DNA of 64,000 nt from Phylloscopus collybita. Its lineage: Eukaryota; Chordata; Aves; Passeriformes; Phylloscopidae. Shown piece after piece: positions 9,740-21,560 of the stretch (its first letter is position 1; each line of letters opens with the position of its first letter). The stretch spans positions 3,286,001-3,350,000 of the forward strand of contig JAJNNQ010000078.1 of NCBI GenBank assembly GCA_027886175.1, written 5' to 3'. The translations under genes were made by a program, and so were the position numbers. The notes under the pieces were generated by a model. That model was not told the origin of the DNA. It did not search any database and worked only from the letters and a program-made list of their open reading frames with translations.

Positions 9740-10477
9740 TTAAGGGTCAGGAATTTCAATTGTGACTCCCCACTGGGACATCAAATCTCTTCCCCACAGG
9801 GGTTCCTCAAAGTCTAGCACAAAAGGGCATAGGGTTGCTATTTGCCCTTTTGGCCCCTCAAATGTGATAGCCTTTTTTGACTGTTTTGCCAATTGCAAAC
9901 CTCCAATGCCCTGTAAAGGTTCACTGATGTCTTTCAATTCCCAGTGTGATGGCCAGTCTTTTTCTGGGATTATCGTGACATCCGCGGCTGAGTCCCAAGC
10001 TCCATTAAGGAGCGTAGATTCTCCCCCAAAGGAGAGTCTACAGTAATCTTTTGGCCTGCCACGGCTCAACTCTTTTACCACAGCGACAGTGTTGCCTCTG
10101 TCGCTTTCTTCCTCATCATCTTTTGTGGAACTGTCTTCAGAACCTTTTTTCACTGCAAACACTTGGGGAGATGGAATGGCTTTGGCAATAATTTGCCCTT
10201 TTGGTAAAAATGTGGGTGGATTTTCAGCAGCTAACCATACAACAAATCGCTCTGGGTCTGTTCTAATGAGCCCAGGGGCAATTTTTATGTCTTTGGGAGT
10301 GAACTTACAGTCACCAATGACAACCCATTTGGTACCAATCAAATGCCACGTGCCGGGTTCCTTCGAGACCACCGCTGTATGCCATTGGTCGTCCCGCAGG
10401 TGAAGAGGCTCAGCCAGTTTGAGCCTAAAAGGCTCATACCTGCTTGTAGTTGTCAAGGATCCAGTTGGCTCAGGCAA
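9740..10477 (-). pseudogene. pro: dUTPase-like domain and protease of provirus B
   Basis: A 245-residue open frame. Residues 15-105 resemble a decayed or divergent retroviral dUTPase: it ends with LPKGQIIAKAIPSP, like the last dUTPase block, but the uridine-binding motifs are not convincing. An acidic linker (about 112-128) follows, then the retropepsin domain with WDSAADVTII at 161-170 and LWGRDLMSQWG at 228-237. The canonical Asp-Ser/Thr-Gly active site is Asp-Ser-Ala here, so activity is doubtful. The order dUTPase, protease, reverse transcriptase is betaretroviral. Confidence 0.65.
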
Positions 10478-10627
10478 GATGAGTTGTCTCGGGTTCTGTG
10501 GTCTTTTTACATTCTGAAAGAAAAAAAGACAAATCTGAATTACCTGTCCTTTTATTTTTTTCAGTATTTAAATCAGCCCACTTCTGATCTACACGCTGGG
10601 CTGTCCCATGCTCATCACTCAGTTTTT

Positions 10628-12444
10628 TTACTCTTTATTGTTTTTTGTGTCCTCCCCCCCCTCCTCACTTTCTAATTCTTTTAAAAACTTATCAAATAGT
10701 TTTTTTCTTGGACACTGGTTTGACCAGTGGTTTTTCTGGCCACACAGAAAGCAGGGACGATCTGGTCGTGTAGAACTGGTCTTCTTTGGTGGCTCTGATG
10801 TCTTTGTCGTGTGGGTTTTCGGTGTGTCAATAGCAGCAGTAGTGACTTTCTGGTGTGTTTTTATTTCTTTGAAGGCTGGCTTCTGGCACAGGTGAACAGT
10901 TGCACTGACAGCTTGCAGCATCTGTCTGAGTTCAGGGATGTCTCCTGGTTCTCTTGGGATGAGGTTGATGGCAGCTTTGCACTCTTCGTTCGCATGGGTG
11001 AATGCTAGCTGCTGGATTGTCTGCTTCTGGGCTTCTTCTCCAATCAGCTGCTGCCGAACTGCTATTGACAGACGGCTAACGAAGTCGACATATGATTCTT
11101 GTGGTTCCTGAAAAATTTCTAAATAAGATTTAGTAGGTCCAGCAGGTTGCATTTTAAGAAAAGCTTTACAAGAAAGTTCTGCAACAAAGTCTAATACATC
11201 TTTTGGCATAATATTTGCCTGGTCCACAGGTAAACTCCAATCTCCCTCACCAATTAAATGATTAAGGGTAATTGGATCCCCTGCATTGTCTGTAGCTGTT
11301 ACAGGATTTTTTAACAAACTTGGGAGAGCCTCCTTTAGCATTTTGATCCAAGTTCCCTCCCAAAGCTCAAACCCAGCATTCTTTGTTAAACACTTGAAGA
11401 GTTGTTTTAAATCAAATGGGACTACCACCATCCCAGTAATAGAAGAACGCAACAACCCTCCAAAGTAGGAACTATTGTTATAAATGGGCCAGGAGACCGG
11501 CTCCTTTGAAAAGGCCTTTATTAGAAATCAGCTCTGGGTAGGGGGCTCGAGGGGCTGCGCACGCCGCCGCTGCTCCCAGTAGACACCACGGAGGAGGAGG
11601 TGCAATCGAATCTGCTGCTGCTGCTGCTGCTGCTGCAGAGTCGGGATTCCTTCCTCACGGGGGTTTCCATAGAATCACTTTGGCTCGTGTGGTCCAGGGG
11701 GGTCACCTCTCTCCAGTTCCTTTCAGGTCATGGCGAGAAAGTAAGAAAAAATACCTGCTACCTGCAGATAGCTAGACGTGTGCCTCGCACAGCTTTGTCC
11801 TTCTTAGGTCCAGTTTCTGTGTCGGCTCGCTGTCCCAGGGGCTTTTCTAGCTCCAACTGGACCCCCGGCCGCAGCCAGGCACCATGGGAGTTCCCTTATC
11901 TCCATACTGGGTGGTGTCTCTAGCTCGACGGCAGGCAGGCAGAAAGCAGCAGGGGGGTAGCAGGAAGTGGCGGCGGGCTTTTACCCGATGGAGAGGGGAA
12001 AACCCAGAATTCAGGGAGAAAGGGTACAGAACTTGGACATAACAAGCAGAAATTCAGGGGTACAGATTCAACATGAACAGTTTAAAACAGGCAAATAACA
12101 GTGCAACTTTAATTTTACAGCAAAACAGTATAACAGTACAACTTAGGAGTGCATAACCTGGGGCTATTTCTTTCACTATCATGCCCATGTTCTTTGAGGG
12201 CTTTCATTAAATCTTTCATGAGTGAATAAGGGAAAGCTTTCCAACTTGCTACTTCATTTCCACTGCTTCGACTTTTGCAATAGCTGACTGGTGTTATCAA
12301 GGGCATTTTCTTACAAATTAGCATTTGCTCTGCTTTATTTGAAAGGTCTGTCTCAGCTGCAGCCACAGCTGAGGCAGTTGTAGCTTCTGTGTGTGTGGTG
12401 ATAGTTTCCATGACAACAGACTGGGAGCGGAGCTTCAGTGACAT
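10628..12444 (-). pseudogene. gag: gag capsid and nucleocapsid of provirus B, split by a solo LTR
   Basis: Capsid begins on the right at 12,444-12,180 (WKAFPYSLMKDLMKALKEHG) and resumes at 11,471 after the inserted LTR. Removing the LTR and one copy of the 4-bp duplication leaves the two parts in the same frame. The left part (to 10,628) carries the major homology region IFQEPQESYVDFVSRL and one CCHC zinc knuckle, CFLCGQKNHWSNQC, where C has two. It ends in an acidic tail at a stop. The frame has no other stop, so gag here was in good condition when the LTR landed. Confidence 0.8.
11476..12175 (-). mobile_element. Solo LTR of family L2 inside provirus B gag
   Basis: A 700-bp LTR starting TGAAAGAAATAG and ending ATTTATAACA on the minus strand, with AATAAA at 11,517-11,522. 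It is flanked by a 4-bp duplication ctat (11,472-11,475 and 12,176-12,179), the size made by gammaretroviral-type integrases. A sister copy lies at 54,901-55,603. It carries a CTG run of eight units near 11,609-11,635 that is shorter and interrupted in the sister. It cannot be B's own 5' LTR because capsid sequence continues on both sides and no primer site follows. Confidence 0.9.
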
Positions 12445-12498
12445 GTCGAAAGGCGGGGACGGGGCTGTCCGGGACCGCCTCTGGCTCCGCCCTCTTTT

Positions 12499-14170
12499 TC
12501 AGAAATGGCGACGAATGCTGAGACGCTGACTGGCACCTGCAGCAAAAATTAGGAGAGGTGCTCCCCGGAGCTCGCTCTCTCGCCGTGCCGACCGGCTGCG
12601 GTGAAGGGGCGAACCCGGGTTGATTGTGGGGAAAAGCAGGCTCGGGCTGGGAGCTGAGAGAGCTCGAGACGGCGCCAGCCGGAGTCGGCACTCCACGGGG
12701 CTGGTCCCGCCGCTGCGGCGACCCACACTCCCCGCGCAGTCACGACTCCGCTCCGGCAAGCTCGGCTTGGGAGCAGAGGGAAGCCGGGGGCTGACTCTCG
12801 GCGGGCGGGAGGGGACCTGCCCCGGCTTGGAGCGGCTCCATGCACGGGGACTGTGCAGGGTCTCCCCCCGCCGCGTGTTCGGGCTCGGCAGCTCTGAGCG
12901 GCGGCGGCGCAAGGAGTGGGGGCGGCCCCCGCGCCGTTCGCCAAATCTTGGGGGGTTTGAGACAAAAGCGGTGTGGAAAAAGGCGGCGGCAGCGCGGGCG
13001 GACGGGCGGAGGCTGCCCCCGCCGCGTGAGTGGTGGTGGGTTTCGAGCGGCGGCGGCGATGCGGGCGGGCGGGCTGCCCCACCGCCGCACGCCGCTCCAA
13101 GCCCAGCCCACTCAGCACAGCTCGGCGCAGGGAGAGGCAGAAGCGCGGGCGGTGGCGTCCCCGGGGCCGGGACCCGCTCGTGCGGCGGCCCCGCCACCGC
13201 TCTGGGAGCTGGAGGCAACGGCAAGGGCGATTGGGGAAGCTCTGGAGCCAGAGGCGGCTCCTGCGGGGGAAAAAGCGGCATGGGATTGGGACACGGCACC
13301 GAGGAAAGCGGCGGCGGGGAGCGGGGTGGCGGCGGCGCAGGAACCGGAGGAGGGGACGGGAAGCTGGGTTTTGGAACGAGGGTGGAACGGGGAGAGGAGG
13401 CGGCAGAAGTTGGGGGGACGCCGGCTCCATGCCTGGCCGCGGAGGTAATGAATCTGCGGTTTGCGGCGAAAGCAGAGGGGTACCTGACTGCGACCATATA
13501 TGCTCTGAAGGTTCGGATTTTGGGGGGTATGGGGGTGGAGTGGTGCAGGGGAAGGCAAGGGGCAGGGGACAGAGACGGGATGGGGGGGGTCGACTGCGCA
13601 GGGGTGGCAGAGGGGTGGGACGAAACCGAGTAGGGCAGAGTTGGGGCTGGAAAAGGCTGGGTCAGAGGCGGTATAGAGTTCGCGTGGTTGTCAGAGGCGG
13701 ACCCATCCCACCGCTGACCATAGAAAGGCGGGGAAAAAGATGGAGTTGGATAGAGAGGAGGATTTGTGGGAAGGGAAAGAAAAGGCTCTTGGGAAGAAGA
13801 AATTGGGAAAGATGGAGGACAAAGGGCTGACGGCATTTTTTCATCACTTGGGCACGGATTTTCGGAGCCGTTTCCGCTGTCAGACAGCTCCCCCCCCTCT
13901 TTTATAATCACATCCATGACCACCCTCCAAGCAGGAAGCAAACGTAGCTCTGCCTCGTGGCCAGGCAGCGTGGCCAGGTCGTACAGCTTTACGCCGACCT
14001 TGTCCCAGTAGCGGAGAGTGAAAATAGAAGAAGTGGTATCGGGGAACCCATGCGTGACACCCATTGTAGGAGGGACTTAAGGTCCTGCTTAAGGATGGGG
14101 GATCATGCTTGCTCAGGAGGCATAGCATGGTTTCACAGACATCTCTCTGGTCGGACATTCCCTGTCCCAT
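12499..14170 (-). pseudogene. gag: gag matrix and proline-rich region of provirus B
   Basis: The start at 14,168-14,170 gives MGQGMSDQRDVCETMLCLLS, with Gly at position 2 as needed for myristoylation. Within about 30 codons the frame shifts near 14,090 and again near 14,050. Matrix then continues in the 521-residue frame from 14,064 (RYWDKVGVKLYDLATLPGHE, LLPAWRVVMDVI). Downstream are PPLY and PPFY, late-domain-like motifs, and then roughly 400 residues extremely rich in Pro, Arg, Ser and Ala (about 12,550-13,750). That stretch is GC- and CpG-rich and unusually long for a matrix-capsid linker. A stop at 12,499-12,501 separates it from capsid. Long plus-strand frames over the same GC-rich stretch are shadows. 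Confidence 0.65.
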
Positions 14171-14940
<770 letters not shown>

Positions 14941-15574
14941 GGGAAGCCCTGGGAGTGCCCCGAGAGCGGGAAGAGCTTCATGCGCTGCTCCAGCTTCATC
15001 CCCCGTGGGAGGATCGGCGTTGGATGATCCCCAGTGACCCCCGTTGGGCAGAGCCCTGGTGATCCATGATCCTGGTGATCCGTGTTGGGAAGACACCTGG
15101 CTGAGGGGGCTCCACATCATCCTGGCTCCCCATGGGCACCTGGATGAACACAGGGGCAGGAACATCCATCGGGACACAGACTGACACTGGGAATTCTTTA
15201 GACAGAGTGGATTTTTTGACTTTCAACCCCAGAAAATCTTTTGTGTTCAGTCCTATCTTCTGGGGCATCAAGGGATACTGGATGGTCTTGGAGGACTTTT
15301 CCAACCTCAGGGATTCCACAATATTGATTTCCTATTGCCTGAGGGCATCTTCCAAAGCCCAGTGGTGATGAACTGGGGCCGAGATCAAGGTTTTGGAGAC
15401 ACTGGGGCGGAAACCCCTCCAAAAAAGGTTCTTCCCTCCCACACAAGCACGTGGATCCTCAGCTGGCACAGACACAGAAATCCTTTTCTTTTGGCCTTGT
15501 TTTGCTGTACATTTCTCTTAATCCCTTTAAAAATATCTGACACTGGGGTAAAAATGAGGACATTGAACTAAGAC
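14941..15574. other. No recognisable gene
   Basis: After the degenerate last finger (to about 15,030) the sequence is mixed unique DNA with short open frames that look random. It may be the 3' untranslated region of the zinc-finger gene. I see no RNA gene or mobile element in it. Confidence 0.4.
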
Positions 15575-15840
15575 ATGAGTGAGGACATGGGGGGACACAG
15601 ACATGGAGGGACACAGACATGGAGAGTGACATGGGGACACGTGGACATGGCAAGTGGACGTGGCCATTCATGGGGACACAGGGGGACATGGGCTCAGATG
15701 GAGATGTGGGGGACAATGACAGGGATAGAAACGTGGTGGGGAGACAGCCATGAAAGAGGCCATGGTGGGACATGGCCAGTGATGTGGGGACATGGCCATG
15801 GCCGGTGCCATGGGGGGAACTTGCAGGGGCTGTGGGGGAT
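15575..15840 (+). repeat. G-rich minisatellite, GGGGACA(CA)GACATGG-type units
   Basis: Irregular tandem units built from gacatgg, ggggacac and gccatgg run for about 265 bases. Unit lengths vary from about 12 to 20 bases. The purine-rich strand asymmetry is clear. The open frames across it result from stop-poor units and are not genes. Confidence 0.75.
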
Positions 15841-16677
15841 GCTGGGTGTGAGGGAGTTGAGGGTTCCTTGGAGGGACTTGGGGCTTGCTGAGGGCTTTGT
15901 GGACCCAGGCTAAGCGGCTCCGGCAGCGCTGGGGGACCCTGGTGGAGGTTCTGGGGCAGCTGCTCAAGGAGCCCCTGACCTGGAGCCCCATCCAGGCATT
16001 GGGCTCCTGGAAGGGAATGAACGTCCTTGTCCCCAGGAGGGAAATCCCAGCAGCCCCAGGGCGTTCGGGGTAGCTGCGAGGCCACTAGAGGGAGGGGAAA
16101 GCCAGACAGAGCTGTCCCTCTCCAAACTGCCCCCCAAAAATCCCAAACTCATGGATTCTTCGCAGGAAAAAGCTGCCAGGAGGTGTCTGAATTAAGGGAA
16201 AGGAGAGATGTGACCTCCAGATTGAGCAGGAGGGACCTGCAAGCCCCAAAACCAAGCATGGATGTCTTGGGTCATGGAAGTAGAAAATGTGTATCCTCTT
16301 TCATCTGTTGTCAGCCATCGGGGAGATGTTTTTCTTTATCTCTTGTAACTCTGGGGGGTAGGGGGGCTGATGCTTTCTGATAATGGCCCAGCTGCTCAAA
16401 CCAAGTGGGCAGCCTGACCAACAAGGGGTCAGGTTGTGTTTGTGACTCTGTCAGAGTTTCGGGATTTTTTTTTGTTTATTTGGGGTTTTTTTACTGCTAC
16501 ATTTGTATTGTGAATATTCCTAGTGAAGAACTGTTATTCCTATTCCGTAATCTTTGCCTGAAAGCCCTGAATTGCAAAATTATAATAATGTGGAGGGGGT
16601 GAGGGGTTTACATTCTCCATTCCAAGGGAAACTGCAGCTTTCCCTGGGAGATACCTGGCTTTCCAAGCCAAGACTTT
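15841..16677. other. Unrecognised sequence, possibly including an LTR end
   Basis: No convincing gene. The last 260 bases or so (from about 16,420) sit directly upstream of a tRNA-Lys-like primer binding site, so they could be the U3-R-U5 of an undefined LTR, but I find no clear TG start or polyadenylation signal. Confidence 0.3.
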
Positions 16678-16695
16678 TGGCGCCCAAGGTGGGGC
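16678..16695 (+). other. Candidate tRNA-Lys primer binding site
   Basis: TGGCGCCCAAGGTGGGGC differs by one base from the common tRNA-Lys-type primer site (TGGCGCCCAACGTGGGGC). It implies a plus-strand retroelement whose LTR ended just to the left. It lies about 1.3 kb upstream of a similar but hypermutated site in provirus D. Confidence 0.55.
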
Positions 16696-17293
16696 ACAAG
16701 GGCATTGAGAGAAAAAGGAATAACAGTTCTGGAGTGACTTAAGTTCTTGTGTACTGGATATAGAAAGCTTCTTAAGTAGAATCATGTGGTCTTACCCTGG
16801 TTTGGATGGCAAGTGGTTGTGGCTGTATTTCTCCCATTTGCAGGCCCTTATCTAAACATGGGCCCTATAACTAAGGCTACTGGGCTGTTATCCAGTTTCC
16901 TTTATGGGTTAATAAGGTGATGAATTCATGGATCTTTAACTTCCTTTGGAAGGCAGGCACATGGATTCCCAGGTATCACACAGTAACTGTGTTGTTTTGG
17001 GGTTACTTTAACAGTGGTACCTACTGTGAGGAAATGACACTGGGGGAGATTTTTTCCCAACCCTTCACCCAGCTCTTTGGGTCCCACCAGTTTCTGAAGG
17101 GTTCAAATCTCCTCTGAATGCTAATGATATCATACAGTGGCTGGTGTTGCTTATAGGCCTATTCTATTTAGCATTCAGAGATAAGGGGAGATTGACCTGG
17201 GTAACCACCCTGACACCTACCCCACAAAATAGAGATGCTGCCCCAGAGCCTGACCCTGCCCCATAGCCTGCCTCAGAGATAAACCAACCAGAT
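16696..17293 (+). other. Possible retroelement interior, truncated
   Basis: Follows the candidate primer site. A plus frame near 17,137-17,268 contains a hydrophobic stretch (WLVLLIGLFYLAF) followed by charged and Pro-rich residues up to a stop, like the membrane anchor and tail of a small env-type protein. This is weak. The segment ends where the LTR of provirus D begins. Confidence 0.3.
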
Positions 17294-17959
17294 TGCTGAA
17301 GGAGTTAGGTGACTGTTTTAGGGTGATTTTTTACAATTATTAATTGTCTGTTTTGTTTGTGTTACATATTAAGTTTTGTTCTTTTAAAATTAGTTTTGGG
17401 AGCAAAGGAGAAAAAAGAAGTAGCACGCAGTTTGTTTTGAGAAAACTGTTTGACTTTTAAATGTTTTTGTTTTGGTGGTTTGTTTGATATACGGAGAGTA
17501 ATAGGACAGAGATTTTTTGTGTTTTTAGTTAGTTTTAGCTAGCTGAAGTGAAAATGGGTTTTGTATTTCTTTTTTGGGGTTTTTTTTTTGAGATTGTTTG
17601 AATTTGTTCTAGATGGAAAAATTTAGAAGAGCAGTGAGGGCTTGCACTTGCAGCCTGCTGGGGCCTGGAGTTTTAGAGGGAGTGGGACTGGTGAGAGACT
17701 GAATGAGCTGAGCTGTATTTACGGCAAAGATTTTTTTAGTTTTTTATTTTTTTTCAGAGCAACGAAAAGTTTTGTTGTTTTATAGTATTCATTCTTTGTG
17801 CTTGTCGGCATCTTGTTTGTTAAATAAATAGGTTTTTTTACTTTTCTCTGAAGAAGTTCTTTCTTTTTTGGACTGGCTGAGAGAAGGAGCCGTTTAAGAT
17901 TGCTTTCCAGAGGAAGCCCCATTGGAGGTTTCCTCCCAAATTTGCCCTAAACCAAGACA
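17294..17959 (+). repeat. 5' LTR of provirus D, C-depleted
   Basis: Aligns along most of its length with 23,552-24,227. Shared anchors include cagtttgttttgaga, ggtgagagactga, catcttgtttgttaaataaat (polyadenylation region) and ggtttcctcccaaatttgcc. At many sites where the right copy has C this copy has T; for example actgcctgac becomes actgtttgac, and cgtccttgctgc becomes tgtttttgtttt. A minority of sites are G-to-A. The 5' border is approximate. Confidence 0.7.
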
Positions 17960-17970
17960 TATATTGTTAT

Positions 17971-17988
17971 TGGCGTGCAATTTGGGGC
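17971..17988 (+). other. Primer binding site of provirus D, tRNA-Lys-like, mutated
   Basis: TGGCGTGCAATTTGGGGC resembles the tRNA-Lys type site TGGCGCCCAACGTGGGGC with four differences, two of them C-to-T. It lies 11 bases after the shared end of the LTRs, further than usual, so the true LTR end may be a few bases later. Confidence 0.55.
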
Positions 17989-18821
17989 TCAAAAAATATA
18001 TTAATGACATTTTAGTTTTACTTTATATAAAAATAAAATAGTCAGTAGCCATGTTGCTTCTTAAATTCCTAATGTCTCTTAAAATAAAATTCTTTGTTTC
18101 TGTTCCATAAGCTTTTTTAAAATTTTAATACCTTTCTAGTCCCTAAATTTGTTTTCTTCTCCAAAAATAGCTCCAATGTTGTCCCTAACACATAACTTTT
18201 GTACTAAAAATACACAAATTAAAATAGCTATTCTCCTAAGCTCAGTAGTTATAATTTATAAAAGGCTTATACAAGTACTGGAGTTTGTACCAGGGATATT
18301 TAGTTTATAACTTCTTCGTCCTAGCCTGCATCCTAGTTCCAGTAACATATTTTAAAACTTATCAATTATTGTACCCAGTTTGTTAAAAAAAAGTGAAAAA
18401 TAAAGCTTTTTAGTCTTTTCTTTCCTTCTTCTCTTTTAAATCAGTTACATCACTTTTCAAAAATGGTCAGTATCCCCTAAATATTAAAAGAACCACTCCT
18501 AATATTTAATCTAGTAAGCTTCCTCTATACAGTTTACAGCTTGTCTAAAAGAAAGTCTGAGCTTTCCAGAAAGGCTGATGCAACTGCTAACCTAAAAGTA
18601 AACCCAAAAATAGACCCAAGTGTAAAAAATCCCAAATAGTGTAAAAACCCCCCAAAAAACGAAACTTAAAAAAATTTTCTGATCCCCCAACTTAAAAATT
18701 TTCATGTAGACAAATTCAAAACTCAAATAAAATAAAAAATATCTGAAAGACCCCACCTTAATAATTCTAAAAAAAAAAAATCATTGCAATAAACTAAGCC
18801 CTAACATAAGCTTATCACACG

Positions 18822-19202
18822 GTGCTAAATACAGTAAAACAGCAAATAAAAAAAGGGGGGCAGGGAGATAAATCAGAAGCTACTCCAGTCACTCAAACTG
18901 CAACCAACACCCCAACTACTCAAACAGCAGCTAAACCAAACAATAAACCTAAATCAACAACTATACTAAATAAAAAACCTCAGTCAGCATTTAAACCCAA
19001 TAATAAGCCCAAAACAGCAGCTCTACCAAATAAAAAACTTAAATCAGCAGTTCAACCCAATAATAAGCCCAAAACAGCAGCTAAACCAGACAGTGAGCCT
19101 AAAACACCAACAGTTGCCCCAGCAAAAAAGTGCACACACAAAACTAATCAACCAGGAAACAATAATCCAAACAAAACCCCCTCAATACCTCCCAACACCT
19201 AA
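18822..19202 (+). repeat. 30-bp tandem repeat in the gag region of provirus D
   Basis: Units such as aataagcccaaaacagcagct recur with a 30-bp period, about eight times between 18,900 and 19,110. The open frame across them reads repeated KPNNKPKTAA-like decapeptides. It lies about 0.8 kb after the primer site, where gag would be, so it may be a repetitive gag linker in which Gly, Glu and Asp codons have turned into Lys and Asn by G-to-A change. The protein as it stands is unlikely to be functional. Confidence 0.5.
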
Positions 19203-21330
19203 TCACAAACCCAACCGACCAACAGCAGATCACAAACCCAACCAAACAGCAAAAGACCAAAAGCTACTGTTAAATCCTTTTCCCTAAAAAAACCTTGGAA
19301 ACCTAAAAAAATATTACACTCAACAACCTAATAAATCTATAATTAATTAATTAAACCGTCTTTAAAATGCTGCAAGCAAAGCTACAACTCTAAACAACAC
19401 TGAAGCAAAGCATTTAAAATCCCTATCACAAAATCCAATTATCAACCAAAAAAATAATAAAGAGCACCTAACCCTCGCAGTCTCTGGGAACAGGTCCTGG
19501 GAGGTGTAGCACAAAAATATCTGTGTATAAACAATCTCTATATACAGAAAACCCAATAAAAAACCATAAAACAAAAAATTTAATGCTTAAAAAAAATGGC
19601 AGTAACAAAAATTGTCTTCTCAAATAACCTAAACACTAAAAACCCAAACTTAATATCATATACACCCGTGATGTGGCAAAAACTTATACAGCTTAAACCA
19701 CAAAAATACTCTTCTGCTTTAGTGATAATAAAGCAAAATAACACAAAACCCCCTGTACTAAATATAGCAAAAACCCTCTGAACTATACACATACCATGCA
19801 TGATCCAACACATACAAAAATTGCAGCTCTAAAAACACATATGCAAACATTAAAAAACAAACAAACAAAAAAACCCCAAACAAACAAAAAAAACCAACAA
19901 CAAAAACGTTTTCTCCAAATCTCTTCAGTACAAATCAGAAGTTCTAACACCAAACACAAACATTCCCCAGATAGGGAGAGAAGGAACACCCTACAAACTA
20001 TAGTCCTTCCTACATAGTTGTAAAAAAACATGAAAAAATAAAGTAAAACACCTACTACTGCTCTAACACAACAAGTATCTAAATTAAAAAACAGCAAAAC
20101 TCAGAGAGGAAGTTCCACCAAAAAAAAACCAACAACCCAAAAAAACCCAAATAAACAAGCTTAGAGGGGCCCTGCCTCTACCCAAATAAAAGGTTAAAAA
20201 AAGAGTGTTTTTTAAACTGTATAAATTCATTAGCCTAGCACATTAAAACCACAAAAATATAAAACCTTAGTTAACACTAGTACACAGTGCACATTAATCC
20301 CATCAAAATATATATATATTTAAAAATCTATTTCTATTGCTAGTGTAACAAAAACCCCACAAATTTTACTTTAATGAAAGCTAATGGAAACCTGACTAAA
20401 AATAAGTAAAAAACCCTCCCTATTGTAACCAACCCAAAAGCCTCATGCATTTTAAACATAAACTTCCTCCAAAATAAATCTTTCAAAAACCCCCAAAAAA
20501 TTTAAATAAGCATTCAAAATAACAGCTATAAAAACAAAAAATGTTAGGCAATTAAACACCTTGCCTAAATTTTCAAAAACCCATCTGCAATAAAACTTCT
20601 AAAGAAACTTCAAACAAGTACCAATTGCCACTTCAAGAGTACATCGCCAACAGCACAAAACAACTCAAAATACCTTAATTCCCATCCACAAAATAATCCC
20701 TGAGCTAAAAACCCAAAAAATAGTCAGCAAAACCCACTCACCCTTCAACAACCCCATTTAACCTAGATGCAAATCTAAAAAAAAAAAAAAAAAATTAACT
20801 GTAAACTCTCATAGCTTAAATAAAGTAACTCCACCGCTGAGCACTGCTGTACCAAATACACGGAAACTCCAGGATGAGCTGAAGTCCAACACAACAAAGT
20901 AGCGCCACTGTGAACATCGCTGACGCATTTTTCTCCATTCCTTGAACAGCAAAATACAAACCTCAATTGACCTTCACCTGGAGGGGCGTACAGTGCACCT
21001 CAAACCAACTGCCCCAAAAGTAAAACCACAGTCCTGCCATCTGCCATAAACTAATTCAGGCTGCACTAGAAAAGGGTGAGGCTCCAAAACATCTGCAATA
21101 CATTAATAACATCATTGTATAAAAAAACACTGCCTCTAAAACATTTTAATAAAAAAATCATTCAATTTCTCCTAAAAACTAAATTCACTACAAAACCCCA
21201 CGAAGTTAAAAAACCTGCTCAAAAAATCCAATTCCTAAAAATAAAATAAAAAACCAAACATCATTGAATTCCCACCAATATCATCAACAAAATCACAGCA
21301 ATGTCTCCACCAACAAACAAAAAAACCCCA

Positions 21331-21560
21331 CAGACTTTCCTAAATGCCATAGGCTTTTGGAGAATGCATATTCCTAAGTACAGCCAAATTGGAAACCCTC
21401 TCTACCTGGTCACCTGCAAGAAAAGCACTTTCCAGTAAAACCCTAAACAACAGCACACCTTTACCCAAATCAAACAAAAAATTACTCATACAGTAACCCT
21501 TAACCCAGTCAAAACTAAACCAAATATAAAAACGTACTCTATGCCAGAATGCCAAAAAAT
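21331..21560 (+). pseudogene. pol: Reverse transcriptase connection region of provirus D
   Basis: One frame still reads GFWRMHIPKYSQ followed by NPLYLVTCKKSTFQ, a retroviral polymerase thumb/connection signature, then TAA at 21,436-21,438 where the family has a Trp codon (TGG to TAA needs two G-to-A changes). Reading on in the same frame gives FTQIKQKITHTVTLNPV, also typical. This anchors the low-G interior as retroviral pol on the plus strand. No other part of pol or env could be read with confidence. Confidence 0.65.

Noticed and set aside
11476..12175. This LTR as the 5' LTR of provirus B
   Set aside because: Capsid sequence continues on both sides in frame, a ctat duplication flanks it, no primer site follows, and it is not of the same family as B's 3' LTR.
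12620..13830. Plus-strand frames of 200-337 codons rich in Arg/Gly
   Set aside because: Shadows of the Pro-rich gag frame on the minus strand in GC-rich DNA.
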